In this document: in pieces, positions 8,501-13,480 of the stretch
Position numbering within the stretch: position 1 is the first letter of the stretch
Layout of the letters: every line of letters begins with the position of its first letter
NCBI GenBank assembly: GCA_001689485.1
Contig: LUJQ01000021.1
Coordinates: 238,632 to 252,111, forward strand
Direction of reading: 5' to 3'
Length of the DNA: 13,480 nt
Source of the DNA: Bacteroidales bacterium M6
GTDB lineage: Bacteria > Bacteroidota > Bacteroidia > Bacteroidales > Muribaculaceae
Notes under the pieces: generated by a model
The model's database searches: none
Told to the model about the DNA's origin: nothing
Seen by the model: the letters and a program-made list of their open reading frames with translations, nothing else
Made by a program: the position numbers and the translations under genes

Positions 8501-9159
8501 TCGGAAATCAGCCCGGCATTGACCGACGAGGTTTGCGACAGGAGGTTGAAACTCTTCCCCTCGGCCACCATCGACATCATATACTGCCTCAGCCACTCTT
8601 CCAGATAACGCTGTTGGCGCCGCTCGTCGGCGTCAGCCACCGCCGGACGGTAATTGATTGATGTAAGCATCTTCCCGACGGCTATCGCCAGGGCATACTT
8701 GTCGTCCATCTCCACATTATGGTTGGCAGGCAGCTCCAACTCACGGGTAAAGGTGTTGAGCACCCGTTGGAAGAACGAGTCGATGGTGCTGACACTGAAC
8801 CACGAAAAATTATAAAGCACGTCAGCCAGTGCCCGCCCTGCATGTTTGCGCAACGTAACGGCATCCGTATCGAATTCATTCATGAACTCCTCAAGATACG
8901 GGCTTTTGCACAGGCCGGACGCATCGGCCAATGCTGCAAGCTCGTTGATGATGCGCGTGGTCATCTCTTCGGTAGCCTTGTTGGTGAAAGTAACGGCAAG
9001 AATCTCGCCATGGGCTTTCGGCTTCTGATAGCCGTAGGCCGACAGCGGACGCAGCCGGTAACGCCCCCCTTTCTTGTAGCCGAGAAGCAGTTTGAGGTAC
9101 TCCCGGGTCAGAGAATACGTTTTACCCGACCCCGCCGAAGCCTTGTGTATCTTTAGCAT
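5584..9159 (-). CDS. addA: UvrD-family helicase/nuclease, AddA (RecB)-like
   Basis: A 1191-residue superfamily 1A helicase fused to a RecB-type nuclease, the catalytic subunit type used for double-strand break end resection before RecA loading. Helicase motifs in order: Walker A KASAGSGKT (6-14), Ia AVTFTNKATEEM (55-66), Ib STIDSFFQ (124-131), II IDEFQDTSQ (411-419), III IIGDEKQCIYRFR (441-453), IV NWRSSADVVRFN (488-499), V INVLTIHKAKGLE (819-831), VI NVAYVAFTRA (908-917). The C-terminus carries the PD-(D/E)XK nuclease: His1059 in GTFLHG, Asp1131 in RPDRVVWL, and AVIDYKFG with Asp1145 and Lys1147, so the nuclease looks intact. Length fits AddA. A partner AddB is not in the window; the upstream neighbour is divergent and unrelated. 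The ATG at 9159 places Walker A at the very N-terminus, as expected. Confidence 0.93.
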   Translation of the reverse strand: MLKIHKASAGSGKTYSLTREYLKLLLGYKKGGRYRLRPLSAYGYQKPKAHGEILAVTFTNKATEEMTTRIINELAALADASGLCKSPYLEEFMNEFDTDAVTLRKHAGRALADVLYNFSWFSVSTIDSFFQRVLNTFTRELELPANHNVEMDDKYALAIAVGKMLTSINYRPAVADADERRQQRYLEEWLRQYMMSMVAEGKSFNLLSQTSSVNAGLISDLGHFFTETYKLNRAVIDGYLSDPGRIVRFAQALAPGGVIAGEKERVCALCRRAVDMADESVLKNLVTRLTAYADGDFSTLPSDTFKRAAADSDACFKKKADPSPGLRRVMEEALRGALEYVGRSQLFSYLYSRVFQLGLFGQMHRYLDEYRRQTDSLLLSDTNDLLRRIINEDETPFIYERMGTTIRHYLIDEFQDTSQMQWENLKPLVLESLSRGNDNLIIGDEKQCIYRFRNSDPELLGNRVERLVRGRFPDAVSMHGNNVAENCNWRSSADVVRFNNTVFNAMAGLLDGNAAVKTIAGTYAGLVQQIPPKHAGFKGYVKILFAPDDAAATDDEEDGGTAGQLELMTDEISRQLAAGYRPRDIAVLVRKKSQGKAVITHLMDVMDNDPQWRHGTIPVVSADSMEISISPAVRMIVNVLRLTTQPMLVTQPGGEVDGEGRPVNVVNPAYRRYRLLHRFELCRFDTVEAVDEQGNPVVDDEGRVVMRRLTDQEALAKAVAATSVPFDETPECIQGEIDAEIRRLSEMESPTLLAMTERIIGRFLTPDARRRENVFITAFQDLVLDFSERGEGNVNAFLQWWDRTGAFTNVAAPDGLDAINVLTIHKAKGLEYECVHLPYFSEPMVKYHTSYVKSISWYHIDPEALPGIDPECVPPLMPLPNRASNKNMPALKADAEKWETEQKTDALNVAYVAFTRAVSELCVYVDKTGGRRKEGSATKGEPVPSVGEYLKLAIKAVTPGYLASEAVPGGAREWMVPLSPCLRDVDGGGAEFIMGEPTVPRREPADESGAPGGKSVDDGISLPATYEVNDRSEICATMDFEDTTDFDFANDRHRGTFLHGVLGRVNHLSDLDLALERQAYRYRLSEDDTAACRRLLAGALADPRVRPWFEGFRRAVNERPLTGPQSLRRPDRVVWLADGTIAVIDYKFGAHNLAAYREQVRDYVSLLADAGHKGAQGFLWFPLKGEIVRVV

Positions 9160-9184
9160 ATCGATGTGCGGTAATTATCAAAAC

Positions 9185-9192
9185 CAAATTTA
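9185..9192 (-). promoter_or_regulatory. Candidate -7 promoter element for addA
   Basis: The minus strand reads TAAATTTG, an exact match to the Bacteroidetes -7 consensus TAnnTTTG, about 25 bp upstream of the addA ATG. This predicts a leader of about 20 bases. No clear TTG is present at the -33 position. The divergent region 9160-9299 holds no other feature that I can support. Confidence 0.5.
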
Positions 9193-9299
9193 CACATTTT
9201 CTTTCACTCCAGCCGCATGTGGCACATCCGATTTCGGTGAACCCCATGCGCCCCTTCCATGTTTTAATTATTGTTAACCAGAGAGAGATTGTCTGAGAT

Positions 9300-9569
9300 A
9301 TGAAATCATTAAACGACGCATACATACCGGGCAAACGCCTCATCCTGTCACTCCTGACGCTATGCAACATCGCATGTTTCATCGGAATCCTCATGCCGGA
9401 AGTCCCGCGTTTTATGATGTGGTGGGTTGTCGGGATTATCGATGCATGCGCGCTCTACGTCATAATCTACCTCCTGAAAACGAAACAAGGGGCGGAACAC
9501 CTGGCATCTTTGGCAGGCATCGGCCTTATCGCGATTATTGATACCGCGATTGCATGCATCATCTTTTGA
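9300..9569 (+). CDS. Small integral membrane protein of unknown function
   Basis: An 89-residue protein with three hydrophobic stretches that can each span a membrane: about 13-32, 38-59 and 69-89. Between them are short loops, with Lys11-Gly-Lys/Arg before the first helix and KTKQG (60-64) before the third, suggesting a cytoplasmic N-terminus and third-helix entry by the positive-inside rule. The third helix contains an Asp at 81 (AIIDTAIA). I do not recognise the family. It is transcribed away from addA and 57 bp upstream of phoH, which has its own promoter element, so a shared operon is possible but not needed. The ATG at 9300 follows a GAGAGAGA-rich leader, a mild Shine-Dalgarno resemblance. 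Coding is supported by length, membrane pattern and position on an otherwise empty strand, not by homology. Confidence 0.65.
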   Translation: MKSLNDAYIPGKRLILSLLTLCNIACFIGILMPEVPRFMMWWVVGIIDACALYVIIYLLKTKQGAEHLASLAGIGLIAIIDTAIACIIF

Positions 9570-9599
9570 ACAAACCGGGGGAGTATGGGATTTTTTAAG

Positions 9600-9607
9600 T
9601 AACTTTG
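9600..9607 (+). promoter_or_regulatory. Candidate -7 promoter element for phoH
   Basis: TAACTTTG (followed by CC) matches TAnnTTTG exactly and stands 19 bp before the phoH ATG, a typical distance for Bacteroidetes genes with very short leaders. The spacing predicts a start of transcription near 9612. The -33 region (around 9578) is G-rich without a TTG, so the match rests on the -7 element alone. Confidence 0.55.
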
Positions 9608-9626
9608 CCACATCTAACAGATAGAA

Positions 9627-10628
9627 ATGATTGAACGAATCGTAATCATCGAAAGCGCCGACCCTGTGAGCTTCTACGGGGTGAACAATGCCAACATGCA
9701 GCTTATCCGCAACCTCTTCCCGAAACTACGGATGGCAGCCCGGGGCTCGGTAATAAAGGTAATCGGCGACGAAGCCGAAACCTCGGAATTCGAGAAAAAA
9801 ATAAAAGAGCTCGAGGCTTACTGCGCCAGCTACAACAAGCTGACGGAGGATGTGATACTCGACATCGTAAAGGGCGACACCCCGCGCGAATCACGCGCCG
9901 ACGACGTGATTATCTACGGCGTTAACGGCAAACCGATTTCGGCACGCACCCCTACACAGCAGAATTTGGTGCGGACATTTCAGAAAAACGACCTCACCTT
10001 CGCACTCGGCCCCGCCGGGACGGGCAAAACCTATGTCGCTATAGCCCTCGCCGTAAAGGCTCTGAAAAACCGCGAGGTGAAAAAAATAATCCTTTCGCGT
10101 CCAGCCGTCGAAGCAGGTGAAAAACTAGGGTTCCTGCCGGGCGACATGAAGGATAAAATCGATCCCTATCTGCAACCCCTCTACGACGCCCTCGAGGATA
10201 TGGTCCCAGCCATGAAACTCAAGGAATACATGGAGACCAAGGTAATACAGATAGCACCCCTGGCCTTCATGCGCGGGCGCACCCTCAACGATGCGGTAAT
10301 AGTGCTCGACGAGGCGCAGAACACCACCACCCACCAGATAAAGATGTTCCTCACACGCCTAGGGGTGAATGCGAAAATGATTATCACAGGCGACGTGACC
10401 CAGATCGACCTCCCGCGCTCGGTGTGCTCCGGCCTGGTGCAGGCACTGCGCATACTGCACGACATCCCCGGCATAGGGCGTGTGGAATTCGGCAAAAAAG
10501 ACATCGTGCGCCACCAGCTGGTGCAGCGCATCGTCGAAGCCTACCAGGAATTCGACGAGCAGGAACAGGCGAAAGCGAAAGCCCGCAACGAACATGCCGC
10601 AACCGGCACACCCGACCAACAGCAATAA
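9627..10628 (+). CDS. phoH: PhoH-family ATPase
   Basis: A 333-residue cytoplasmic P-loop NTPase of the PhoH (PhoL/YbeZ) family, which is related to superfamily 1 helicases and linked in other bacteria to RNA metabolism and ribosome maturation. The N-terminal part (1-105) is a KH-like/PhoH N-terminal domain with GSVIKVIGD (40-48). The ATPase has Walker A LGPAGTGKT (127-135), the family block LSRPAVEAGEKLGFLPGD (156-173), Walker B VIVLDEAQN (224-232) with Asp228 and Glu229, and the ITGDVTQIDLP sensor region (253-263). The C-terminus (310-333) is a charged Gln/Ala-rich tail. Length is normal. It is followed after 23 bp by purC, so the two are probably co-transcribed. The precise cellular role in Bacteroidetes is not established by the sequence. 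Confidence 0.93.
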   Translation: MIERIVIIESADPVSFYGVNNANMQLIRNLFPKLRMAARGSVIKVIGDEAETSEFEKKIKELEAYCASYNKLTEDVILDIVKGDTPRESRADDVIIYGVNGKPISARTPTQQNLVRTFQKNDLTFALGPAGTGKTYVAIALAVKALKNREVKKIILSRPAVEAGEKLGFLPGDMKDKIDPYLQPLYDALEDMVPAMKLKEYMETKVIQIAPLAFMRGRTLNDAVIVLDEAQNTTTHQIKMFLTRLGVNAKMIITGDVTQIDLPRSVCSGLVQALRILHDIPGIGRVEFGKKDIVRHQLVQRIVEAYQEFDEQEQAKAKARNEHAATGTPDQQQ

Positions 10629-10651
10629 CCAATCATATCATATCCAAACAT

Positions 10652-11602
10652 ATGGCAACTCTCACTAAGACAGATTTCAATTTCCCGGGACAGACAGCCG
10701 TTTACCACGGCAAAGTGCGCGACGTCTACTCCGTAGGCAACGACCTCCTCGTAATGGTGGCAACCGACCGCATTTCGGCATTCGACGTAATCCTGCCCAA
10801 AGGCATCCCCTTCAAAGGACAGGTGCTCAACCAGATTGCCGCACAGTTCCTGGAAGCCACCTCCGACATAGTACCAAACTGGCGCCTGGCGTCACCCGAC
10901 CCCATGGTCACCGTGGGCTACCGTTGCGAAGGTTTCCCCGTTGAAATGATTATCCGAGGATACCTCACAGGTAGCGCATGGCGCGAATACGCCGCCGGAA
11001 ACCGTACCCTCTGCGGCGTGACCCTCCCCGAAGGTATGCGCGAAAACCAGCGTTTCCCCGAACCCATCATCACCCCCACCACAAAGGCCGCCGAAGGCCA
11101 CGACGAGAACATCTCGCGTGAGGAAATCATCGCCCAGGGGCTGGTGAGCGAGGAAGATTACGCACAGATGGAAGCCTACACCCGCGCCCTGTTCGCACGC
11201 GGCTCTGAAATGGCCGCCGAAAAGGGCCTTATCCTGGTCGACACCAAATACGAGTTCGGCAAACGCGACGGCAAAGTAATACTCATCGACGAAATCCACA
11301 CCCCCGACTCCTCACGCTATTTCTATGCCGAAGGCTACGAAGAGCGCTTTGAAAAAGGTGAACCCCAGCGCCAGCTCTCAAAAGAGTTCGTGCGCCAGTG
11401 GCTCATCGACCACGGTTTCATGGGCAAGGATGGGGAGCAGGTTCCAGAAATGACCGACGAATTCTGCCGCGAGGTTTCCGAGCGCTATATCGAGCTTTAC
11501 GAACATATAACAGGCCGCAGGTTCGAGAAAGCCCCAGAAGAGCACCTGGCCGACCGCATCGCCGCAAACGTGCTCTCCTGCCTCGAAGAACTCAAAGCCT
11601 GA
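10652..11602 (+). CDS. purC: Phosphoribosylaminoimidazole-succinocarboxamide synthase
   Basis: PurC (SAICAR synthetase) joins CAIR and L-aspartate using ATP, the eighth step of de novo purine synthesis. The 316-residue protein has the KVRDVYSVG phosphate-binding start (21-29), ATDRISAFDVILP (37-49), signature EMIIRGYLTGSAW (98-110) and the second signature LILVDTKYEFG (193-203) followed by LIDEIHTPDSSRYF (211-224). Its length of about 316 puts it in the longer, yeast-like clade rather than the short 237-residue E. coli type. I chose the ATG at 10652 because the product then begins at the usual ATLTKTDF-type N-terminus; the same frame is open further upstream but that part overlaps phoH. It follows phoH closely and is separated from menG by a strong inverted repeat. 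Confidence 0.95.
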   Translation: MATLTKTDFNFPGQTAVYHGKVRDVYSVGNDLLVMVATDRISAFDVILPKGIPFKGQVLNQIAAQFLEATSDIVPNWRLASPDPMVTVGYRCEGFPVEMIIRGYLTGSAWREYAAGNRTLCGVTLPEGMRENQRFPEPIITPTTKAAEGHDENISREEIIAQGLVSEEDYAQMEAYTRALFARGSEMAAEKGLILVDTKYEFGKRDGKVILIDEIHTPDSSRYFYAEGYEERFEKGEPQRQLSKEFVRQWLIDHGFMGKDGEQVPEMTDEFCREVSERYIELYEHITGRRFEKAPEEHLADRIAANVLSCLEELKA

Positions 11603-11632
11603 CCACCAGCCACACCACTTGCAACACAATTT

Positions 11633-11687
11633 AAGTTAACTTACCAAACGCCAAAGCAACCCTTAACGTTTGGTAAGTTAATTTTAA
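11633..11687 (+). terminator. Strong inverted repeat between purC and menG, probable terminator
   Basis: TTAACTTACCAAACG (11636-11650) and CGTTTGGTAAGTTAA (11667-11681) are perfect 15-bp complements around a 16-base loop; a G-T and two A-T pairs can extend the stem to 11633 and 11684. The right arm runs into TTTT, so it can act as an intrinsic terminator for purC. The GC content of the stem is low, and the symmetric form would also suit an operator for menG, whose ATG is 55 bp downstream. Confidence 0.55.
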
Positions 11688-11736
11688 GAGAATACCCACT
11701 GCCACGGGCCATCCACGCACCATCAACCCTCACAGC

Positions 11737-12474
11737 ATGCCAACCCCCGAAACCATAAAACCCTACGACAACTCGCGCCCCAAAACCGAGCAGGTCGAAG
11801 AGATGTTCGACTCCATAGCACCCGCCTACGACTTCATGAACCGCGCCATGACCTTCGGCATCGACAAACTTTGGCGCCGACGTGCGGTGAAACTCGTAGC
11901 AGCCACATCCCCGCGACGCATCCTCGACGTAGCCACAGGCACAGGCGACCTCGCCATAAGGCTGGCAAGGGCAATCCCGTCGTCACACATCACAGGCATC
12001 GACCTTTCCGAGGAAATGCTCAGGATAGGACGCCGGAAAACAGACCAGGCCGGTCTCACCCCCCGCATAGAACTCACCAAGGCCGACTGCCTTGCCCTAC
12101 CATTCCCCGACGCATCATTCGACGCCGTGACGGTTGCCTACGGCGTACGCAACTTCGAACATCTCGACCAAGGCTATGCCGAGATGGCACGGGTTCTACG
12201 CCCCGGAGGCATCCTCTGCGTAATCGAGCTGGCCGTCCCCACCAACCCCGTTGTGCGCCCCCTTTACAACCTTTACACCCGGCGCATCATCCCTACCCTT
12301 GGCCGCCTGGTATCATCCGACACCCGCGCCTACACCTACCTCCCCGAATCCATAGCCGCCATGCCCCAGGGCGAACGCATGCTCGACATGATGCGCCACG
12401 CCGGCCTCACCTCCCCCCGCCTCCTCCCCCTCACCTTCGGCACCTGCGCCATCTACACCGCCCGCAAACCCTGA
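11737..12474 (+). CDS. menG: Demethylmenaquinone methyltransferase
   Basis: MenG/UbiE methylates demethylmenaquinone with S-adenosylmethionine, the last step of menaquinone synthesis; Bacteroidetes make menaquinone rather than ubiquinone. The 245-residue class I methyltransferase has the UbiE signature YDFMNRAMTFGIDKLWRR (31-48), SAM-binding motif I RILDVATGTGDLA (61-73), motif II with the ribose-binding acid Asp89 in TGIDLSEEML, the block YGVRNFEHLDQGYAEM (135-150), and the second signature RVLRPGGIL (152-160). Length is normal. The start at 11737 is the first ATG after the inverted repeat and gives the expected N-terminus. Codon choice is very strongly C-ending at the 3' end of the gene, merging into the C-rich tract after the stop. 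No aroE or other quinone gene follows. Confidence 0.94.
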   Translation: MPTPETIKPYDNSRPKTEQVEEMFDSIAPAYDFMNRAMTFGIDKLWRRRAVKLVAATSPRRILDVATGTGDLAIRLARAIPSSHITGIDLSEEMLRIGRRKTDQAGLTPRIELTKADCLALPFPDASFDAVTVAYGVRNFEHLDQGYAEMARVLRPGGILCVIELAVPTNPVVRPLYNLYTRRIIPTLGRLVSSDTRAYTYLPESIAAMPQGERMLDMMRHAGLTSPRLLPLTFGTCAIYTARKP

Positions 12475-12617
12475 CCCCGCCTCCCACCATTATCTCGTCA
12501 CCATCTGCCACCATCCGTCGCCACCACCCTGCCTTATTCCCATCCGCCATCCCCATTCCCTCCCCACATCCAATCACCATATCCCACCCCTTCTTCTCCC
12601 CGCATCTCCACCCCGGT
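12475..12617 (+). other. C-rich, G-poor tract after menG, possible Rho loading region
   Basis: From the menG stop to about 12617 the plus strand is dominated by C with T and A and contains only about ten G. CACCAT-like units recur (near 12487, 12501, 12512 and 12577). Long C-over-G unstructured stretches just past a stop codon are the known hallmark of Rho utilisation sites. No intrinsic terminator directly follows menG, which fits. No coding potential is evident: the open frame running through it is a Pro/His/Arg-rich shadow. Confidence 0.4.
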
Positions 12618-12629
12618 ATTTCACATTTT

Positions 12630-12652
12630 GAGACGGGATGCTATCCCGTCTC
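12630..12652. repeat. Ten-bp perfect hairpin, possible dispersed intergenic repeat
   Basis: GAGACGGGAT (12630-12639) and ATCCCGTCTC (12643-12652) are perfect complements around the loop GCT. There is no T tract on either side. A GC-rich, tightly looped palindrome of this kind is typical of short dispersed intergenic repeats; it could also help to define the 3' end of the menG transcript after Rho action. Confidence 0.45.
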
Positions 12653-12748
12653 TACGGCTTCCAGGCGGGTTTTGAAGGCTTTTTGACCTATTTTTGGTGA
12701 AAAATGCGAGCGATTTAGCCAAAATTTGTTAACATAGGCATCCATCTC

Positions 12749-12779
12749 TTGCACAGGTCGGAATTAATGACCACCTTTG
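12749..12779 (+). promoter_or_regulatory. Candidate -33/-7 promoter for a short transcript
   Basis: TTG at 12749-12751 and CACCTTTG at 12772-12779 are separated by 20 bp. This fits the Bacteroidetes promoter layout (TTG at -33, TAnnTTTG at -7, spacing 19-21), with one mismatch (C for T) in the -7 element. It is the only promoter-like site in the window where both elements and the spacing agree. Transcription would begin near 12784. Confidence 0.5.
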
Positions 12780-12784
12780 CATGT

Positions 12785-12858
12785 GTGTTTTTCATAGTAT
12801 TAGATTAAGATAAAGGTTTAAAGGAAATAGGTCGTCGTGATGACGACCTATTTTTATT
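12785..12858 (+). ncRNA. Candidate small RNA or terminated leader
   Basis: About 74 bases lie between the promoter-like pair at 12749-12779 and the end of a strong hairpin plus T tract at 12858. The first half is A/U-rich and unstructured (GTTTTTCATAGTATTAG and following), the second half is the terminator hairpin. No open frame of useful length starts inside it on the plus strand. It does not resemble tRNA, tmRNA, SRP RNA, 6S or RNase P RNA. It could be an independent small RNA or the attenuated leader of the lipoprotein gene about 95 bp downstream. Boundaries are estimates from the signals. Confidence 0.42.
12825..12858 (+). terminator. Rho-independent terminator
   Basis: AAATAGGTCGTC (12825-12836) and GACGACCTATTT (12842-12853) are perfect 12-bp complements around the 5-base loop GTGAT, and the right arm runs into TTTTTATTT. 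This is the best intrinsic terminator in the window for rightward transcription. The nearest upstream gene stop (menG, 12474) is 350 bp away, so it most likely ends a short transcript begun near 12784. Confidence 0.75.
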
Positions 12859-12951
12859 TCCATTCACCCCTGCCGAAACTGCAACTACACCACACACGCC
12901 ACACAGCGCCTACAACCCCGCTTTATCCGGAAACAGATACATTCCATCTCG

Positions 12952-13452
12952 ATGCAAAGATCTTCCCCGGCATCTTATCCCGTCCTTTTTCAATTAAGCG
13001 GATTTATTCGTACATTTACATCCCCATACGCACATATCAAACATAAGCCACCCCGGCTTCAATCACGCACCGTCATATTCACAACCCTCCGTTTCGCCCT
13101 GCTGACCCTTCTTTCAGCCATGCTCGGCGCATGCAACGGTGCAAACCACCACGCCGACCACGCCATTGCCAAAGCCGAAACCCTCATGGAGCAAAAGCCC
13201 GACTCCGCCCTCGCCCTGCTACAGTCAATCGACCCCTCAGCCATATCAGGCGACCGCCGACGCGCCCTTCATGCCCTGCTCCTATCCCAAGCCAGGCACA
13301 AAAACTGGATTGACGAGGAATCCGACACATTAATCCTGCAGGCTGTCAACTATTTCTCCACAGTCGACGAGCCTCATTACGCCATGCTTGCCAACTACTA
13401 CGAAGGTCACATCCAGGCAAATATAAAGGAGTATGCAAACTCTTCATTCTAA
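12952..13452 (+). CDS. TPR-type lipoprotein, apparently frameshifted and cut by the window end
   Basis: The frame encodes a lipoprotein-like hydrophobic stretch LRFALLTLLSAMLGAC with a lipobox (LGAC) and lipidated cysteine at residue 61, then a helical region ETLMEQKPDSALALLQSID (starting near residue 80) typical of a large Bacteroidetes family of TPR lipoproteins with long helical repeats. That family is normally several hundred residues long. Here the frame stops after KEYANSSF at 13452. Skipping two bases near 13440 restores ANSILSFMRARF, which fits the TPR pattern YxxxIxxFxxA, so the stop looks like a frameshift and the gene would run past 13480. The start is also doubtful: ATG 12952 leaves about 45 residues before the hydrophobic core, and no closer in-frame ATG, GTG or TTG precedes it. 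It may be a pseudogene, a sequencing error, or a gene with an unusual start. Function unknown. Confidence 0.55.
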   Translation: MQRSSPASYPVLFQLSGFIRTFTSPYAHIKHKPPRLQSRTVIFTTLRFALLTLLSAMLGACNGANHHADHAIAKAETLMEQKPDSALALLQSIDPSAISGDRRRALHALLLSQARHKNWIDEESDTLILQAVNYFSTVDEPHYAMLANYYEGHIQANIKEYANSSF

Positions 13453-13480
13453 GTTTTATGCGTGCCAGATTCATACTTTG

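Noticed and set aside
10424..10651. In-frame upstream extension of purC
   Set aside because: It overlaps the 3' end of phoH and its translation is Arg/His-rich; PurC homology begins at the ATG at 10652.
12475..12617. CACCAT units read as a tandem repeat or CRISPR-like array
   Set aside because: Spacing and sequence are irregular and the units are short; the pattern follows from the base composition.
11871..12686. 271-codon frame overlapping menG and the C-rich tract
   Set aside because: The product is a Pro/His/Arg-rich low-complexity string produced by the C-rich composition; menG in the other frame has all family motifs.
12715..12795. 26-residue minus-strand frame starting MKNTHAKVV, antisense to the candidate small RNA
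   Set aside because: It has an ATG after an A/T-rich leader but no promoter-like element upstream on that strand and no recognisable features; the plus-strand signals explain the region better.

Overview
The window looks like chromosome of a Bacteroidales member with moderately high G+C, most plausibly Muribaculaceae (S24-7) or a close relative. This rests on the gene content (a debranching enzyme / glycosyltransferase / GH57 cluster, a Bacteroidetes-type AddA, a menaquinone methylase, a TPR lipoprotein opening with an 'ALALLQSIDP' segment), on the lack of strong Shine-Dalgarno sites, and on several matches to the Bacteroidetes -7 promoter element TAnnTTTG. The family assignment is inference; no rRNA or marker search was possible.

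Left part (1-9159, all genes on the minus strand). Reading leftwards: an AddA-like helicase-nuclease (9159-5584), the tRNA adenosine deaminase tadA (5520-5074), an AT-rich 231-bp gap with an inverted repeat, then a three-gene alpha-glucan cluster: amylo-alpha-1,6-glucosidase type debranching enzyme (4842-2899), GT-B glycosyltransferase / glycogen synthase-like protein (2894-1635) and GH57 protein (1527-70). The first two glucan genes are 4 bp apart and clearly co-transcribed. By family they build and trim cytoplasmic alpha-1,4/1,6-glucan. Several positions that are normally acidic in the two hydrolase families appear as Asn or Gln here.

Right part (9300-13480, genes on the plus strand). A 140-bp divergent region separates addA from a small three-helix membrane protein (9300-9569), followed by phoH (9627-10628), purC (10652-11602) and the menaquinone methylase menG/ubiE (11737-12474). 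phoH has its own TAACTTTG element; purC follows 23 bp behind phoH; a 15-bp perfect inverted repeat stands between purC and menG.

The 477 bp after menG hold no convincing protein gene but carry signals: a C-rich, G-poor tract that looks like a Rho loading region, a 10-bp hairpin that may be a dispersed repeat, and a compact unit of promoter-like -33/-7 elements, about 70 transcribed bases, and a strong hairpin with a T tract. This last unit is the best candidate for an undescribed element: a small RNA or a terminated leader. The window ends in a TPR-type lipoprotein gene that appears to carry a frameshift near 13440 and has no well-placed start codon. No CRISPR array, tRNA, rRNA, insertion sequence or phage gene was seen.
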